64,000 nucleotides of DNA from Bacillota bacterium (GCA_023410535.1 JAEYPR010000036.1:62001-126000), one strand, 5' to 3'; shown: positions 8,885 through 18,480, numbered from the stretch's first letter. Made by a program: numbers and translations. The notes: generated by a model from the letters alone, not told the origin.

Positions 8885-10639
8885 CTATCGCCGTATGCTA
8901 TAAATATAATCATCGTAAGTATCTTTCACCTTCCCATCAGGATATTGATAGTCGCCGTTGATAAAGCCGTTGCCGGCCATATACGGGGGGACTTGGTCCG
9001 CTTTTCCCTGAATAGTCGCCGCCAAAGCCAACAGCGCCAGGGGTTCGACCATGTCAAACTGGGCATTGAGATAATTTCGTCCTTTAGTGAAATAACCATG
9101 GTGATAATACGTCCGTACGATGTTATTGCCGATCTTCCGGGCCAGATTGAGATACTCCTCCGTGCCGGTGGCCCGGTACAGGTCGAGGATGGCAAAAAGC
9201 GCGTCGGCGTTGGCCGATTGGGTAGCGAGGTTGACCTGAACATTTTTGCCCGGTGCGGATCCCAATTCGCCGAGATCGTTTCCCTTGGCGATGCTGCGGG
9301 CGGTTTGCCATAGTATCAGATCATGCGTATATAAAAATCCCCGGGCATACGAAAGCAAATATTTGCAGTTGGCGCGGTAACGTTTGAGCTCCGTACCGGC
9401 AGGACCGTAATATCCATTTCGTTTGAAGACGTACCCAGTTAAATCCGCGCCATCGGTGAACATCGGTTTAAGAAGGTTTTGCTCCGGAATATACGCGTAA
9501 CGCGCAAAACTCAGCAAACCCCGCTGCGTCCATTCCAGGAGGTCACTGGCGGCTTTGTCGTTTTCCGCTGCTAACTGCATCTGCATCAAGGCATTTTCGC
9601 CATAGATCGCTCCGGCGGCACCGGCAAACAGGATGTTTCCCTCCAGCGCCACCGCCCCAAACTCCGGTCCGAATTGACGTCTGGCCCGGTCGCCGCCTTT
9701 CTCGCCGGTGTCGTTATCATCGGTAAGTTCTTTTTCCTTCTTTCGCTGCGTGAACTGATAGGCTCCCAATCCGGTCTTGGGATGCCGAGCGGCAACATAT
9801 TGATACGCCAGGTGTTTGGACCAGCGTAACGCTCCTTCATCACCAGTCAAACGGTATAAGGTTCCGGCAGCGTAAATCAGATCGTCGCCGGCATTAATAA
9901 ATGAGAGACCGATCGATTCACGCAGCGGTGGCAAATTGACCAACGGATGGGCCCAAACGTCGCCCAACGGTAATCCGTATTTCCCGTGGCGGCCGACATA
10001 AAGGTCGTTCCAGTCCAAAACATGGGCATTCCAAAAGGCTTTGATATATTTGACAGTGGCCGCCGGATTGACTTCATACATCAAATCATAATACGGCAGG
10101 GCGTTTTTCAGTTCATGGACCATGCCTTTGGCTGCCGGGCCGCTGGGCTTTAAGGTTTCCAGGTCGATAAACCGGTGTCCGCCCCATTGCAATAGTCCTC
10201 CGGGATCGGCCAATTTGTCAAAATGATAACGAATCGCTGCTTTGGCGGCGTCTTTATATTGAGGATCGCCGGTTAGATTGGAGAGCGCCGTCAACGTCCG
10301 GAAAAGATTTTGCTGACACGCCAGATCCGAGATGACCACCCCTTTGTTCCCGGGCAAGATCCATTGAACATGAGCCCCGGTTTCCACATTGATCCCATCG
10401 GCGAATAACGGGGTGGGATTAGCGCGATACCGGTCGCGACCATGTTCCAATACATGGTCGGCAAACTCTTTTACCACCGCGAGACGTTCCCGGTCTTCCC
10501 GAAGAAGCGCTTCTTGGCGTTGGGGGTGATCAACTTGGGGCGACGGAGGATTGGCGGCGACCCAAATCGGGCTTGCCCAAAGCAGGACCATCATCCCCAA
10601 GCGCACTGCCTTGCGCGACGGCGTGGTGTGGTTGATCAT
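8885..10639 (-). CDS. Secreted family PL2 pectate lyase
   Basis: The 584-residue enzyme has a signal peptide (to about residue 29, WVAAN) followed by an alpha/alpha-toroid lyase. Family PL2 cleaves pectate by beta-elimination with a metal ion (often Mn) and an arginine base. In the characterised Yersinia enzyme the key residues are H109, E130, R171 and H172. Here H155, E176, R217 and H218 have exactly the same spacing, in the contexts GGHRFID, VHELKN and GRHGKYG. GAGGTG precedes the ATG. The gene lies 34 bases after pta in the same direction, so the two may share a transcript. Most PL2 enzymes are cytoplasmic or periplasmic; this one looks exported. Confidence 0.85.
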   Translation of the reverse strand: MINHTTPSRKAVRLGMMVLLWASPIWVAANPPSPQVDHPQRQEALLREDRERLAVVKEFADHVLEHGRDRYRANPTPLFADGINVETGAHVQWILPGNKGVVISDLACQQNLFRTLTALSNLTGDPQYKDAAKAAIRYHFDKLADPGGLLQWGGHRFIDLETLKPSGPAAKGMVHELKNALPYYDLMYEVNPAATVKYIKAFWNAHVLDWNDLYVGRHGKYGLPLGDVWAHPLVNLPPLRESIGLSFINAGDDLIYAAGTLYRLTGDEGALRWSKHLAYQYVAARHPKTGLGAYQFTQRKKEKELTDDNDTGEKGGDRARRQFGPEFGAVALEGNILFAGAAGAIYGENALMQMQLAAENDKAASDLLEWTQRGLLSFARYAYIPEQNLLKPMFTDGADLTGYVFKRNGYYGPAGTELKRYRANCKYLLSYARGFLYTHDLILWQTARSIAKGNDLGELGSAPGKNVQVNLATQSANADALFAILDLYRATGTEEYLNLARKIGNNIVRTYYHHGYFTKGRNYLNAQFDMVEPLALLALAATIQGKADQVPPYMAGNGFINGDYQYPDGKVKDTYDDYIYSIRR

Positions 10640-10673
10640 ATTTTCACCTCATCAGCTTCGGAATGATCGTTTT

Positions 10674-11681
10674 TCAAGCGTTTGGTACCGCTCCGGCCTG
10701 AACCGCCGTAATGGCGACCATATTGACAATATCGGCAACGCTGCAACCGCGCGACAGATCATTCACCGGTTTGGCCAATCCTTGCAAGATGGGACCGATC
10801 GCCGTGGCATTAGCCAACCGTTCAACCAGTTTATAGCCGATATTGCCCGATTGTAGATCCGGAAATACCAAGACATTGGCTTTGCCAGCCACCGGACTTC
10901 CCGGCGCTTTAAAACGTCCCACCGCTTCGATTAACGCCGCATCCGCTTGAAATTCGCCGTCCAACGCCAGATCGGGGGCGCTGGTTTGGGCGATCTGCAC
11001 CGCGGCACTGACCTTATCGACCAATTCGTGTTTCGCGCTGCCTTTGGTGGAAAACGACAGGAAACTCACCACTGGGATAAATCCGGCCAACTGTTTGGCC
11101 GTCTCGGCCGACTGGATGCCAATCTCAGCCAAGGTTGGGGAATCGGGACTGACATTGACCGCACAATCGGCAAAGACAAACAGCCCGTTATTTCCCAAAA
11201 CGCTATTGGGAACCGCGATCAAAAAGGCGCCGGAGACTGAATTGTAGCCCGGCTTGGTCTTGAGGATCTGCAATGCCGGCCGGAGGACGTCCCCGGTCGC
11301 ACTGAGCGAACCGGCGACCATTCCGTCGGCGTCGCCGCAGTAGACCATCATCGTCCCAAAATACAAAGGATTTTTAACAAGTTCCGCGGCTTGCTCCAGC
11401 GTCACCAATTTGTGTTTGCGTAGGGCATACAAGGTCTCGCGGTAATAACCGGTCTTCGGAAAGTCGGTTGGGGCAATAAAATCAAATTTTGCGGCATCGA
11501 TGCCGTGCGCCGCCGCCCGTTCCCGGACTTGCTCGCCATCCCCGATCAGGGTAACGCGGGCGATGCCTTCTTTTAGCACTTGGTCCGCAGCTTGCAGCAC
11601 CCGCAGATCGTCGCTTTCCGGCAACAATATGTGGCGCGGCGCCGATCTGGCTTTTGCCTTAATAGCTTCTAAAAAATCCAT
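10674..11681 (-). CDS. pta: Phosphate acetyltransferase
   Basis: The 335-residue enzyme interconverts acetyl-CoA and acetyl phosphate in acetate fermentation. The sequence is of the short Pta type without the N-terminal regulatory domain: ILLPESDDLRVLQAAD at the start, then the GDADGMVAGS and ADCAVNVSPDSPTLAEI motifs, and VFPDLQSGNIGYKLVER near the C-terminus. ATG at 11681 is preceded by GGAGGTG at 6 bases, which decides against the ATG five codons upstream. No acetate kinase gene is nearby. The PL2 lyase gene follows closely. Confidence 0.95.
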   Translation of the reverse strand: MDFLEAIKAKARSAPRHILLPESDDLRVLQAADQVLKEGIARVTLIGDGEQVRERAAAHGIDAAKFDFIAPTDFPKTGYYRETLYALRKHKLVTLEQAAELVKNPLYFGTMMVYCGDADGMVAGSLSATGDVLRPALQILKTKPGYNSVSGAFLIAVPNSVLGNNGLFVFADCAVNVSPDSPTLAEIGIQSAETAKQLAGFIPVVSFLSFSTKGSAKHELVDKVSAAVQIAQTSAPDLALDGEFQADAALIEAVGRFKAPGSPVAGKANVLVFPDLQSGNIGYKLVERLANATAIGPILQGLAKPVNDLSRGCSVADIVNMVAITAVQAGAVPNA

Positions 11682-12171
11682 GCTATCCACCTCCAAAACA
11701 TAATCGTACTTTGTTTCGTTTGACGTAGGCTATCATCGCCCATAAAACCGGGACTATTTCCAGAATCTGTCGTAATGCGACAAGGGTCTTTCGAGCCGAA
11801 GACGATTTCATTCTATCGCTGCTAGTTTGGAATATGGTGACTGACGTTGCCGCCTGGCGGTTGGACGGAGCGCAAAACTGATACATAAATCGGTCGCGCT
11901 TTAAATTCTCTTGCAACAGTCTTATCCTGGTTGTTGAGTTTCCCTGACCTCTCTATCCACGCTTTCCTAAAAAACCAATACTAATCTAGCGGCGTTCCAT
12001 CGTAATCTGTCGGACTCGGTCGGTATAAAAATCGGTCGTACCCTTTCTTCAGCTTCCCATGGCACTCGTGGAAGCGGAGTTAAAAACTGCATATTCGCCA
12101 AAATTAAGGAGACAATTGGAATAGGTGTACCATTCCTGAAAACCTCTAGTTTGACCTGTGATGTTGGAATC
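11682..12171. other. Intergenic region, divergent promoters
   Basis: About 490 bases separate pta (minus) from the YetF-like gene (plus). No open frame in it has a good ribosome binding site or recognisable protein. It must hold promoters in both directions, but I could not identify a convincing regulatory motif. Confidence 0.5.
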
Positions 12172-12186
12172 AAGGAGGAATCCGGC

Positions 12187-12897
12187 TTGTCGGTAACCTG
12201 GGTCGTCATCATTCGTTCATTCATCGCCTATTTGGCAATGTTGATTCTCATGCGTTTGATCGGAAAACAACAGATGGCCGAATTAACCTTCTCGGACTAC
12301 GTGGTTGGCATTACCATCGGTTCGATTGCGTCGACCTTATCGGTTCAACTAAACCAGAATACCTCCGCGACTCTGGTTGGTCTGATCATTTGGACCGTTC
12401 TCCCCATTCTGTTGGCCTATTTAAGTGTAAAAAACGTCTGGATTCGCAAGGTTGTGGAGGGAGAAGCTACCGTAGTGATTGAGAACGGAAAGATCATCGA
12501 GAAAAATCTGTCAAAATTACATCTTTCAATTGACGATCTCCTAGTCCAACTCCGAAGCAAAGATATTTTTGATGTTAGCGATGTCGAATTCGCCCTTTTT
12601 GAGACCAACGGCAAGCTAAGCGTGCAACTGAAATCGCAAAAATTGCCCCTGACCCCGGCGCATCTTCATCTACCAACCGGATATGTCGGTTTACCCACAG
12701 TATTGATTAAAGACGGAAAAGTACTTAAAGACGCCCTTAAGTCGTTAAACCTATCCCACGCTTGGCTGCTGGATCAATTGGCAAAAAAGAATATTACCCA
12801 TCCCGCGGAGGTATCGCTGGCGCAATTGGGAACCAACGGCAATTTGTATGTTGATCTGATGGGTGATCAATTATATTACATTATTCCGACGAATTAG
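12187..12897 (+). CDS. YetF/DUF421 family membrane protein
   Basis: The 236-residue protein has three hydrophobic segments in the first 85 residues, including the family hallmark MRLIGKQQMAELTFSDYVVGITIGSIAS. Two soluble DUF421 C-terminal subdomains follow, each with a conserved I-x-x-G-K turn. In Bacillus such proteins (YetF, YrbG, YkjA) are linked to spore germination, but the biochemical role is unknown. The start is TTG at 12187, seven bases after AAGGAGGA; an upstream in-frame ATG has no such site. A small DUF4363-like lipoprotein gene follows, a pairing common in spore-formers. Confidence 0.85.
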   Translation: MSVTWVVIIRSFIAYLAMLILMRLIGKQQMAELTFSDYVVGITIGSIASTLSVQLNQNTSATLVGLIIWTVLPILLAYLSVKNVWIRKVVEGEATVVIENGKIIEKNLSKLHLSIDDLLVQLRSKDIFDVSDVEFALFETNGKLSVQLKSQKLPLTPAHLHLPTGYVGLPTVLIKDGKVLKDALKSLNLSHAWLLDQLAKKNITHPAEVSLAQLGTNGNLYVDLMGDQLYYIIPTN

Positions 12898-13016
12898 GAA
12901 CTTGCATTCTCGAAAAAATACGCTTGGTGGCACACGATATTGATCAATAAACTCGGATCAACATTGTCAGCATGACGATTTGCATCTTTCCCATTGACGA
13001 GGAGGGACTCCATCTT

Positions 13017-13376
13017 GTGAGGAAGTCTGTTTTAATATTCGCTATCCTTTTTAGCTGTTCCACGATGCTCAGCTCCTGCGCTTTACTTCGCCAACCACTG
13101 GACCGCTGGAGCGGCTTTTCAAAGTATTTAAAAGAGACCGAGCATTATGTTATGACGGCTCAATGGAGCAAAGCGGCTACGAGTCTTCAAAAGGCGAATC
13201 GAGCGTGGTTTCGGGTCAGGCCATGGTTGCAAGTGGATATCGACCATGACTATATCAATACGATTGAAGCCAATTTCATCCGGCTTCAAAGCTATATTGC
13301 CACCAGTCAGCGGTCCGATTCTTTAACGACAATCCGTTTGCTTCAAAATGATTGGAAAAATATCGGGGAGATGTAG
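13017..13376 (+). CDS. Small lipoprotein, DUF4363-like
   Basis: The 119-residue product starts with a lipoprotein signal (RKSVLIFAILF, then the lipobox LSSC), so it should be anchored outside the membrane. The rest is helical, with WSKAATSLQKANRAW and a tail NDWKNIGEM, resembling the DUF4363 family often encoded next to DUF421 genes. The GTG start at 13017 has AGGAGGGA about 10 bases upstream. The pairing with the YetF-like gene suggests a joint membrane-associated role. The function is unknown. Confidence 0.6.
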   Translation: MRKSVLIFAILFSCSTMLSSCALLRQPLDRWSGFSKYLKETEHYVMTAQWSKAATSLQKANRAWFRVRPWLQVDIDHDYINTIEANFIRLQSYIATSQRSDSLTTIRLLQNDWKNIGEM

Positions 13377-13484
13377 TTTTGGTGCCTGCCCGTTTATTCC
13401 AGTCCCGTCCCATTTGGGAAATAATTCTGGAATATAAAGCTGATTCCTTCTTTTCAATTGTTACAGTTTAAGGGGATAAATAAG

Positions 13485-13514
13485 AGAAGTTTCTCCCGCT
13501 ATCGAGAAACTTCT
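13485..13514 (-). terminator. Terminator of the small secreted protein gene
   Basis: A perfect 11-bp inverted repeat (13485-13495 with 13504-13514, 8-nt loop) is followed on the minus strand by CTTATTTAT. It could also stop plus-strand transcripts from the DUF4363-like gene. Confidence 0.7.
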
Positions 13515-13534
13515 ACTTACGAAAAAACCCGCTT

Positions 13535-13924
13535 CTACGACCGGGGCAGCGGAGGTGGGTTATTGCCGTCCTGTGGTTGTGGAGGTTTCGGCAATACCGC
13601 CGCGATGGCTTTCGCCTGTTCCCTTGTAATCACTCCGTCTTTAACCATCTGACTCAATGGATCTTGCGGAGGTTGCGTCGGATGGCTGGTGTTTGGGGGT
13701 GGTGGGCCGCTAGGCTTATTTGTTTGGAAATATTGCAAAACCTTTGCCGCTTGCTGTTCGGTGATGACCTGCTCCGCCACCAGCTTGTCCAGTCCCTGTT
13801 GCAACTCAGCTTCCATCGTTTTGGGGTCCGATGGTCCCGATTTTGCTTGAGATACACTCATCCCGCCGATAGCAATTAGCATGACCCAAGTCACTAAATA
13901 TAAACAAACCCTTGTTCTTATCAT
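13535..13924 (-). CDS. Small secreted proline-rich protein with a duplicated helical motif
   Basis: The 129-residue protein has an N-terminal signal sequence (to about residue 28, VSQAKS). The mature part contains two copies of a short motif, LDKLVAEQVITEQQAAKVLQYF and LSQMVKDGVITREQAKAIAAVL, each followed by a proline-rich stretch. The duplication is easy to see: I-T-x-x-Q-A-x-x-[IV]. I do not recognise the family. AGGAGAG precedes the ATG, and the gene ends at its own terminator. Confidence 0.55.
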   Translation of the reverse strand: MIRTRVCLYLVTWVMLIAIGGMSVSQAKSGPSDPKTMEAELQQGLDKLVAEQVITEQQAAKVLQYFQTNKPSGPPPPNTSHPTQPPQDPLSQMVKDGVITREQAKAIAAVLPKPPQPQDGNNPPPLPRS

Positions 13925-14215
13925 TTGGCAACTCTCCTTTTTTCAAGTTACCATGATTTTATCCTTTGATTGTGTCCGAATGATGAAGGTTTAGTGTTCG
14001 TTAAGTGAACGCATAGTAGACATGAGCAAAACTCCTCTCGTATTGGCGGACAAAACATCCTCGTGAATCACATTTCATGACAATTATTCCATTGAGACGT
14101 TTTGGAAACGATGCTTCACATCAAGTTGCTATTGAACCGAATAGAATATCATGGTATTGTCATTTTATGACAAGAAAAACATCCTTCCAACGCAGTAACA
14201 TAGGGGGAGATTTTG

Positions 14216-15274
14216 ATGATTTGTGAAAAGTGTGGTAAGCGTCTGTCGAGCGCCAGTGCTTTCTGTTCATTTTGCGGAGCTGCCCAAGGACAACCGCCTA
14301 CCGTTAACCAAAAACCGAATTGGCGGAACACGAAAGCCGAGATAATTCCCAAGATCATCATTACCTTAGGTTCAGCGTTTTTAATATTGTTGGGCGCCTT
14401 CTATCTTCTTGGCAGTTTAAATCAACCAAGCAGTTCAAATGGGAAACCACTTGCAACGCAAGTGGCGGCTCCGACCAACGAATCAAATACCAGCCAAAGC
14501 GACGGTGGCCTTGAAGCCTTCAAGGAAGCCATAGCTGCGAACGGAGTGACGGTTTTCCGGCTTTCCGCAGTAAAAACGGCGAATGTTATCACCAGCAATA
14601 CCATGGGGGACTTTTCCCAAAGCGTCCCGCAGTTATCGGGGTCGAACAACAGCGGCAATGCCGGATTATTTCGCCAAATGACAACGAATCTGGTGCTCTG
14701 GGTCAAAAACGGACAGGTGATTTTGGATGACAGCGAACTAACTCCGGTTGAGATTACAAACGAGGCTGATCAGGTAATCCTTCATGCGCAACGTTCAAAC
14801 GGTTCCGCCTTTCATGAGTGGACCATAAAAATATTACGCGACCGGGTTGAGGGCTCAGGGCAAACCAGTAGTGTCGCCATGGCGAACCATGTTGGAACGG
14901 GGAGCGGCTTATCCGGCGACTTCACTGCCAAACTTACCAAAACGACCGACCCGAGTGATTGGCCCCCGGCTCCGATTACCAATCTGACTGCGAAGCTCAA
15001 TGACGGTTCAGTCTCTTTAGCATGGGAACGGGCAACCGAATTCAACAACGCCACAACAACCTTTACGATTTACCGCACGATCAATATTGAAGACGAAGTG
15101 CTTGTAGGAACCACCACTGCGACTGAATTCACTGATTCAAGTCCGGAACTTGCCGAACGTATTAGCCCCTATGCAGCTTCGTTTGCAACTTATATGATTA
15201 TCCCGTTCTCCGGGAAAAAACGGGAAGGAAATCCCGGGTTTGTCAGCGTCTACCTTGATCCGACCGGATATTAG
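14216..15274 (+). CDS. Zinc-ribbon membrane protein with C-terminal FN3-like domain
   Basis: The 352-residue protein begins with a zinc ribbon (CEKCGKRLSSASAFCSFCG, two CxxC pairs). A single transmembrane segment follows at about residues 45-65 (IIITLGSAFLILLGAFYLLG). A Ser/Asn-rich linker, an unrecognised beta-rich domain and a fibronectin type III-like domain follow (APITNLTAKLNDGSVSLAWERA to TEFTDSS). The ribbon should be cytoplasmic and the large C-terminal part external. GGGGGAGA precedes ATG 14216. The function is unknown; it is a single gene, divergent from the small secreted protein. Confidence 0.6.
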   Translation: MICEKCGKRLSSASAFCSFCGAAQGQPPTVNQKPNWRNTKAEIIPKIIITLGSAFLILLGAFYLLGSLNQPSSSNGKPLATQVAAPTNESNTSQSDGGLEAFKEAIAANGVTVFRLSAVKTANVITSNTMGDFSQSVPQLSGSNNSGNAGLFRQMTTNLVLWVKNGQVILDDSELTPVEITNEADQVILHAQRSNGSAFHEWTIKILRDRVEGSGQTSSVAMANHVGTGSGLSGDFTAKLTKTTDPSDWPPAPITNLTAKLNDGSVSLAWERATEFNNATTTFTIYRTINIEDEVLVGTTTATEFTDSSPELAERISPYAASFATYMIIPFSGKKREGNPGFVSVYLDPTGY

Positions 15275-15312
15275 CAGCTTCAGTTGAAGCAATGGCTGGA
15301 TCGTTATTCACT

Positions 15313-16218
15313 TTAGTCGGTAGCCTTCCAAAAACTCCGGCACAATTGCATGAATTGCGTCATCGCCGGCGATACCCAGTGTTCCTCATGGTGAATTAAG
15401 TAGATGCCACGGTGAATCGGACCGCCCGGCAGGGGCGCCCATTGGAGTCTGCCGCGCTGGATTTCTTCCGCCACCGCCAACCGGGATAAGATCGAATAAC
15501 CCCAACCCGAAATCAGCAGTTTTTTGATGACCTCCAACGAATCTACCTCAACCATCCTGGAAAAATTCAATTGATGCTCCGTAATCCACCCGTCCACCAA
15601 CTTGCGGGTGGTCGACTCCCGGCCATGGACAATCAAATCGGCCTGTTCCAGATCGCCGGCTTCGATGGAACCCAGCGCCGCCAACGGGCTGCAGGACGGA
15701 AACACCAACACCAACTCTTCCCGGGCCAATTCCTTTTGCATAAAACCGTCCGGCAATTCCGGGACCGCCGAAATAATCCCCAGATCCAGCTGTTGCTTGG
15801 TCAGCAGCTCCAGGATGAATGGCGCCGACCGCACCGTCAGCGACAGACTCAATTTGGGATAACTCAGCTTAAACTGCCGCAGCGCTTCCGGAATGACATA
15901 AGCCGCCGGCACGTAACTAGCCCCCAGCGCCAGCGAACCCCGGTCCATGGTGACGAATTCTTCATTAATGCGTTCCGCCTCATCCCAGAGATCGATAATC
16001 CGTTGCGCATAATGGCTTAACGCTTCTCCCGCCTTGGTCAAAATGACGTTCCCCGAACGGTAACGAAAAAGCGGCAGCTGATACTCCTGTTCGAGGCTTT
16101 TCATATGAAAAGAGATGGTCGGCTGCCGCAGTCCCAGCACCCGCCCCACTTCGCTTACTTTCTGATACTTCCGGATCAGCAACAACACCCGTAATTTGAT
16201 CAAATTCACCGCTTCCAT
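15313..16218 (-). CDS. LysR-family transcriptional regulator
   Basis: The 301-residue protein has an N-terminal winged HTH (residues 5-60, with QKVSEVGRVLGLRQPTISFHMKSLE) and a LysR-type effector domain (residues 90-295). It diverges from the ABC operon starting at 16456, so by the usual LysR logic it probably controls that operon in response to its substrate. GGAAAGGATGG precedes the ATG. The intergenic region contains a perfect inverted repeat that may be its operator (16286-16313). CysL/CbbR-like members look similar in the HTH, so the effector cannot be named. Confidence 0.85.
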   Translation of the reverse strand: MEAVNLIKLRVLLLIRKYQKVSEVGRVLGLRQPTISFHMKSLEQEYQLPLFRYRSGNVILTKAGEALSHYAQRIIDLWDEAERINEEFVTMDRGSLALGASYVPAAYVIPEALRQFKLSYPKLSLSLTVRSAPFILELLTKQQLDLGIISAVPELPDGFMQKELAREELVLVFPSCSPLAALGSIEAGDLEQADLIVHGRESTTRKLVDGWITEHQLNFSRMVEVDSLEVIKKLLISGWGYSILSRLAVAEEIQRGRLQWAPLPGGPIHRGIYLIHHEEHWVSPAMTQFMQLCRSFWKATD

Positions 16219-16285
16219 CCATCCTTTCCGGTTTTGTCCCAGTATAGATCATTCCAATATCATTAATCACAGGAAACAACTATCG

Positions 16286-16313
16286 ATAAATTCTATCGCT
16301 ATCAAGAATTTAT
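16286..16313. promoter_or_regulatory. Inverted repeat in the LysR/ABC divergent region, candidate operator
   Basis: ATAAATTC at 16286-16293 is mirrored by GAATTTAT at 16306-16313 with a 12-base gap containing TATCGCTATC. Location and symmetry fit a LysR activation site, but no footprint knowledge supports it directly. Confidence 0.45.
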
Positions 16314-16455
16314 AATAATTTATTTAACGGCGGATTAAGGGTTTCATAATCTTGGAATAAACTCCCCTTGTTACGCTACTGGTAGCAAAAGTACGGTAAA
16401 TCACAGCCTTGGCGTTATGCAACATCGTCGTTGCCACTAAGCGAGGAGTTCAGCG

Positions 16456-17430
16456 ATGGAGATCAACCTACAACAGATCCGCAAGTCATTCGGCGCAACG
16501 CAGGCGCTAAAAACCATCAACCTACGAATCCGCCATGGTGAATTCACCACCTTGCTCGGACCGTCGGGTTGTGGCAAAACGACGCTGTTACGTTGTATCG
16601 CCGGCCTCGAAACCCCGGACGCGGGAACGATCATGGCGGGCGAACGTCTTTTCTTCTCCAAACAGGACCGGTTCGAGCTACCGACGCATCAACGCCAATT
16701 AGGCATGGTTTTTCAGGATTTCGCTTTGTGGCCCCATCTTAACGTCTTTGAAAATGTCGCCTTCAGCCTCCGCGCTTCCGGCTGCCGGACCAATCTCCGT
16801 TCGAAAGTGCATGAAGCGTTGGAACGGGTAAAATTGCATGGCATGGCCGACCGTTATCCCCATCAACTTTCCGGCGGTCAACAGCAACGAGTCTCCTTTG
16901 CTCGCGCCATCGTCAACCGGCCCGATATTATCCTTTTCGATGAGCCGCTCAGTGCGTTGGACGCGTTGTTACGCGAAGAAATGCGCCTCGAACTGAAAAG
17001 TCTCCTGCAGGACACCGCCTTTACCGCCGTTTATGTCACCCACGACCAAGCCGAAGCCATGGCCATCTCCGACCGGATTATTGTCATGAACCAAGGTCAG
17101 GTGTTGCAAGCGGATACGCCGGAAGCGATTTACCACCATCCGGCCGACGAATTTGTGGCGAAGTTTATCGGCAAATCCAATTCGCTCGGTCCAGCGGGAA
17201 CCCGGCTGACCCGCCCCGAGCAAATATCGTGGGAACCATATCCCAATTCAACGCCTTGCCAAGGCGTCGTGTCCCATGTCTCCTATTTGGGCGACCGTTA
17301 TGAAATTCGTCTGCAACTTGACGACGAGCGGCAATGGTTGGTTTACCATCAGCAACGCCTGGCGCTGGGGTCGCAAGTAACCGTCTTTTATTCCGAGGCC
17401 GATCTTTTTTTCCAAGCCCCCGTCTCGTAA
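16456..17430 (+). CDS. ABC transporter ATP-binding protein (FbpC/PotA class)
   Basis: The 324-residue ATPase has Walker A GPSGCGKTT (residues 35-43), the Q-loop in VFQDFALWPH, signature LSGGQQQR (about residue 138), Walker B IILFDEPL and the H-loop in VTHDQAEAM. A short TOBE-like domain follows residue 240 (LTRPEQISWEP, GVVSHVSYLGDRYEIRLQL). It energises import by the permease encoded two genes downstream. GAGGAG precedes the ATG. It is the first gene of an ATPase, binding protein, permease, metallo-hydrolase operon divergent from the LysR gene. Confidence 0.92.
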   Translation: MEINLQQIRKSFGATQALKTINLRIRHGEFTTLLGPSGCGKTTLLRCIAGLETPDAGTIMAGERLFFSKQDRFELPTHQRQLGMVFQDFALWPHLNVFENVAFSLRASGCRTNLRSKVHEALERVKLHGMADRYPHQLSGGQQQRVSFARAIVNRPDIILFDEPLSALDALLREEMRLELKSLLQDTAFTAVYVTHDQAEAMAISDRIIVMNQGQVLQADTPEAIYHHPADEFVAKFIGKSNSLGPAGTRLTRPEQISWEPYPNSTPCQGVVSHVSYLGDRYEIRLQLDDERQWLVYHQQRLALGSQVTVFYSEADLFFQAPVS

Positions 17431-17478
17431 TTCCAAGCGCTAACCAATTCCCAAATCGAATGAAAAAGGAGTGTCATT

Positions 17479-18480
17479 ATGAAAACATTACGCCAATTTC
17501 TCGTCACCCTCTCCATGGTCTCCCTGCTTGCCACGGCCGGTTTCGGCGGCTTGGTCGGAGCAGCTGAAAACGCCAAGAAACTGGTGCTATACTCGGCCGG
17601 TCCGGCGCCCTTGGCGAAGGAGATCAACAAAGGTTTTGAAACGAAGACCGGAATTAAAGTCGAGATGTTTCAAGGAACCACCGGCGATATCTTAGGCCGG
17701 ATCGAAGCCGAAAAGAATAATCCCGTTGTCGACATCGTAGTGCTCGCCTCCTTGCCGTCTGCCGAAGGGATGAAATTGGCCGGCTTAACCCAAGCTTATC
17801 CCGGTATTCAAAATTTGAAATCCATCAACCCCGCCTGGCATGACCGGGACAACCATTACTTCGGTTATAGCGCCTCGGCGGTGGGAATCACTTACAACAC
17901 CTTGTTAGTCAAAAATCCGCCAAAAGACTGGAACGATCTTGCCAAACCGGAATGGCGGGGCAAAGCCAATATGCCCGATCCCGCTTTATCCGGTTCCTGT
18001 CTCGACTTTGTCTCCGGTTTAGCGAGCGCCAAGAAAAACACCGCCTGGAAATACTTCCAACAGCTCAAAAAGAATGACTTGCTAATCTCCGGTGCCAATA
18101 ACGCCGCCTTGGATATGGTCATCACCGGTTCCAAAAGTCTGGTCTTATCGGGCGTCGATTATATGACCTATGAAGCCAAAGCCAAAGGCGAACCGGTTGA
18201 CATTCTTTATCCCGCCAGCGGCACGGTGGTCAATCCCCGGCCGGCCATGATCATGAAAACCGCGAGAAATCTCAGTGATGCCAAGCGATTCATGGATTAT
18301 CTCTTCTCCGACGAGGTTCAGAAACTGGTCATCAAAGCCTATCTCTTACCGGGTCGCAAGGACATCAGTTCCGATAAACGGCCGAACCTCAACGAGATTC
18401 GGACCATGAAATACAATTGGACTTGGATGACGCAACATACTGACGACAGTCTGGATCAGTTCAACCAAATCTTCAAATAA
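17479..18480 (+). CDS. ABC transporter substrate-binding protein (FbpA/PhnS-like)
   Basis: The 333-residue solute-binding protein has a signal peptide (residues 1-29, ending VGAAEN) and the opening KLVLYSAGPAPLAKEINKGFETKTGI typical of family 1 binding proteins for ferric iron or 2-aminoethylphosphonate. The hinge and ligand region includes YSASAVGITYNT and PALSGSCLDFVSG. AAAGGAG precedes the ATG. Its length equals that of the binding protein at 1836-2837. The accompanying metallo-hydrolase and LysR genes hint at an organic phosphonate or ester substrate rather than iron, but that is inference. Confidence 0.85.
   Translation: MKTLRQFLVTLSMVSLLATAGFGGLVGAAENAKKLVLYSAGPAPLAKEINKGFETKTGIKVEMFQGTTGDILGRIEAEKNNPVVDIVVLASLPSAEGMKLAGLTQAYPGIQNLKSINPAWHDRDNHYFGYSASAVGITYNTLLVKNPPKDWNDLAKPEWRGKANMPDPALSGSCLDFVSGLASAKKNTAWKYFQQLKKNDLLISGANNAALDMVITGSKSLVLSGVDYMTYEAKAKGEPVDILYPASGTVVNPRPAMIMKTARNLSDAKRFMDYLFSDEVQKLVIKAYLLPGRKDISSDKRPNLNEIRTMKYNWTWMTQHTDDSLDQFNQIFK

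Noticed and set aside
11683..12224. Small open frames between pta and the YetF-like gene
   Set aside because: Their starts lack ribosome binding sites and their translations look random.
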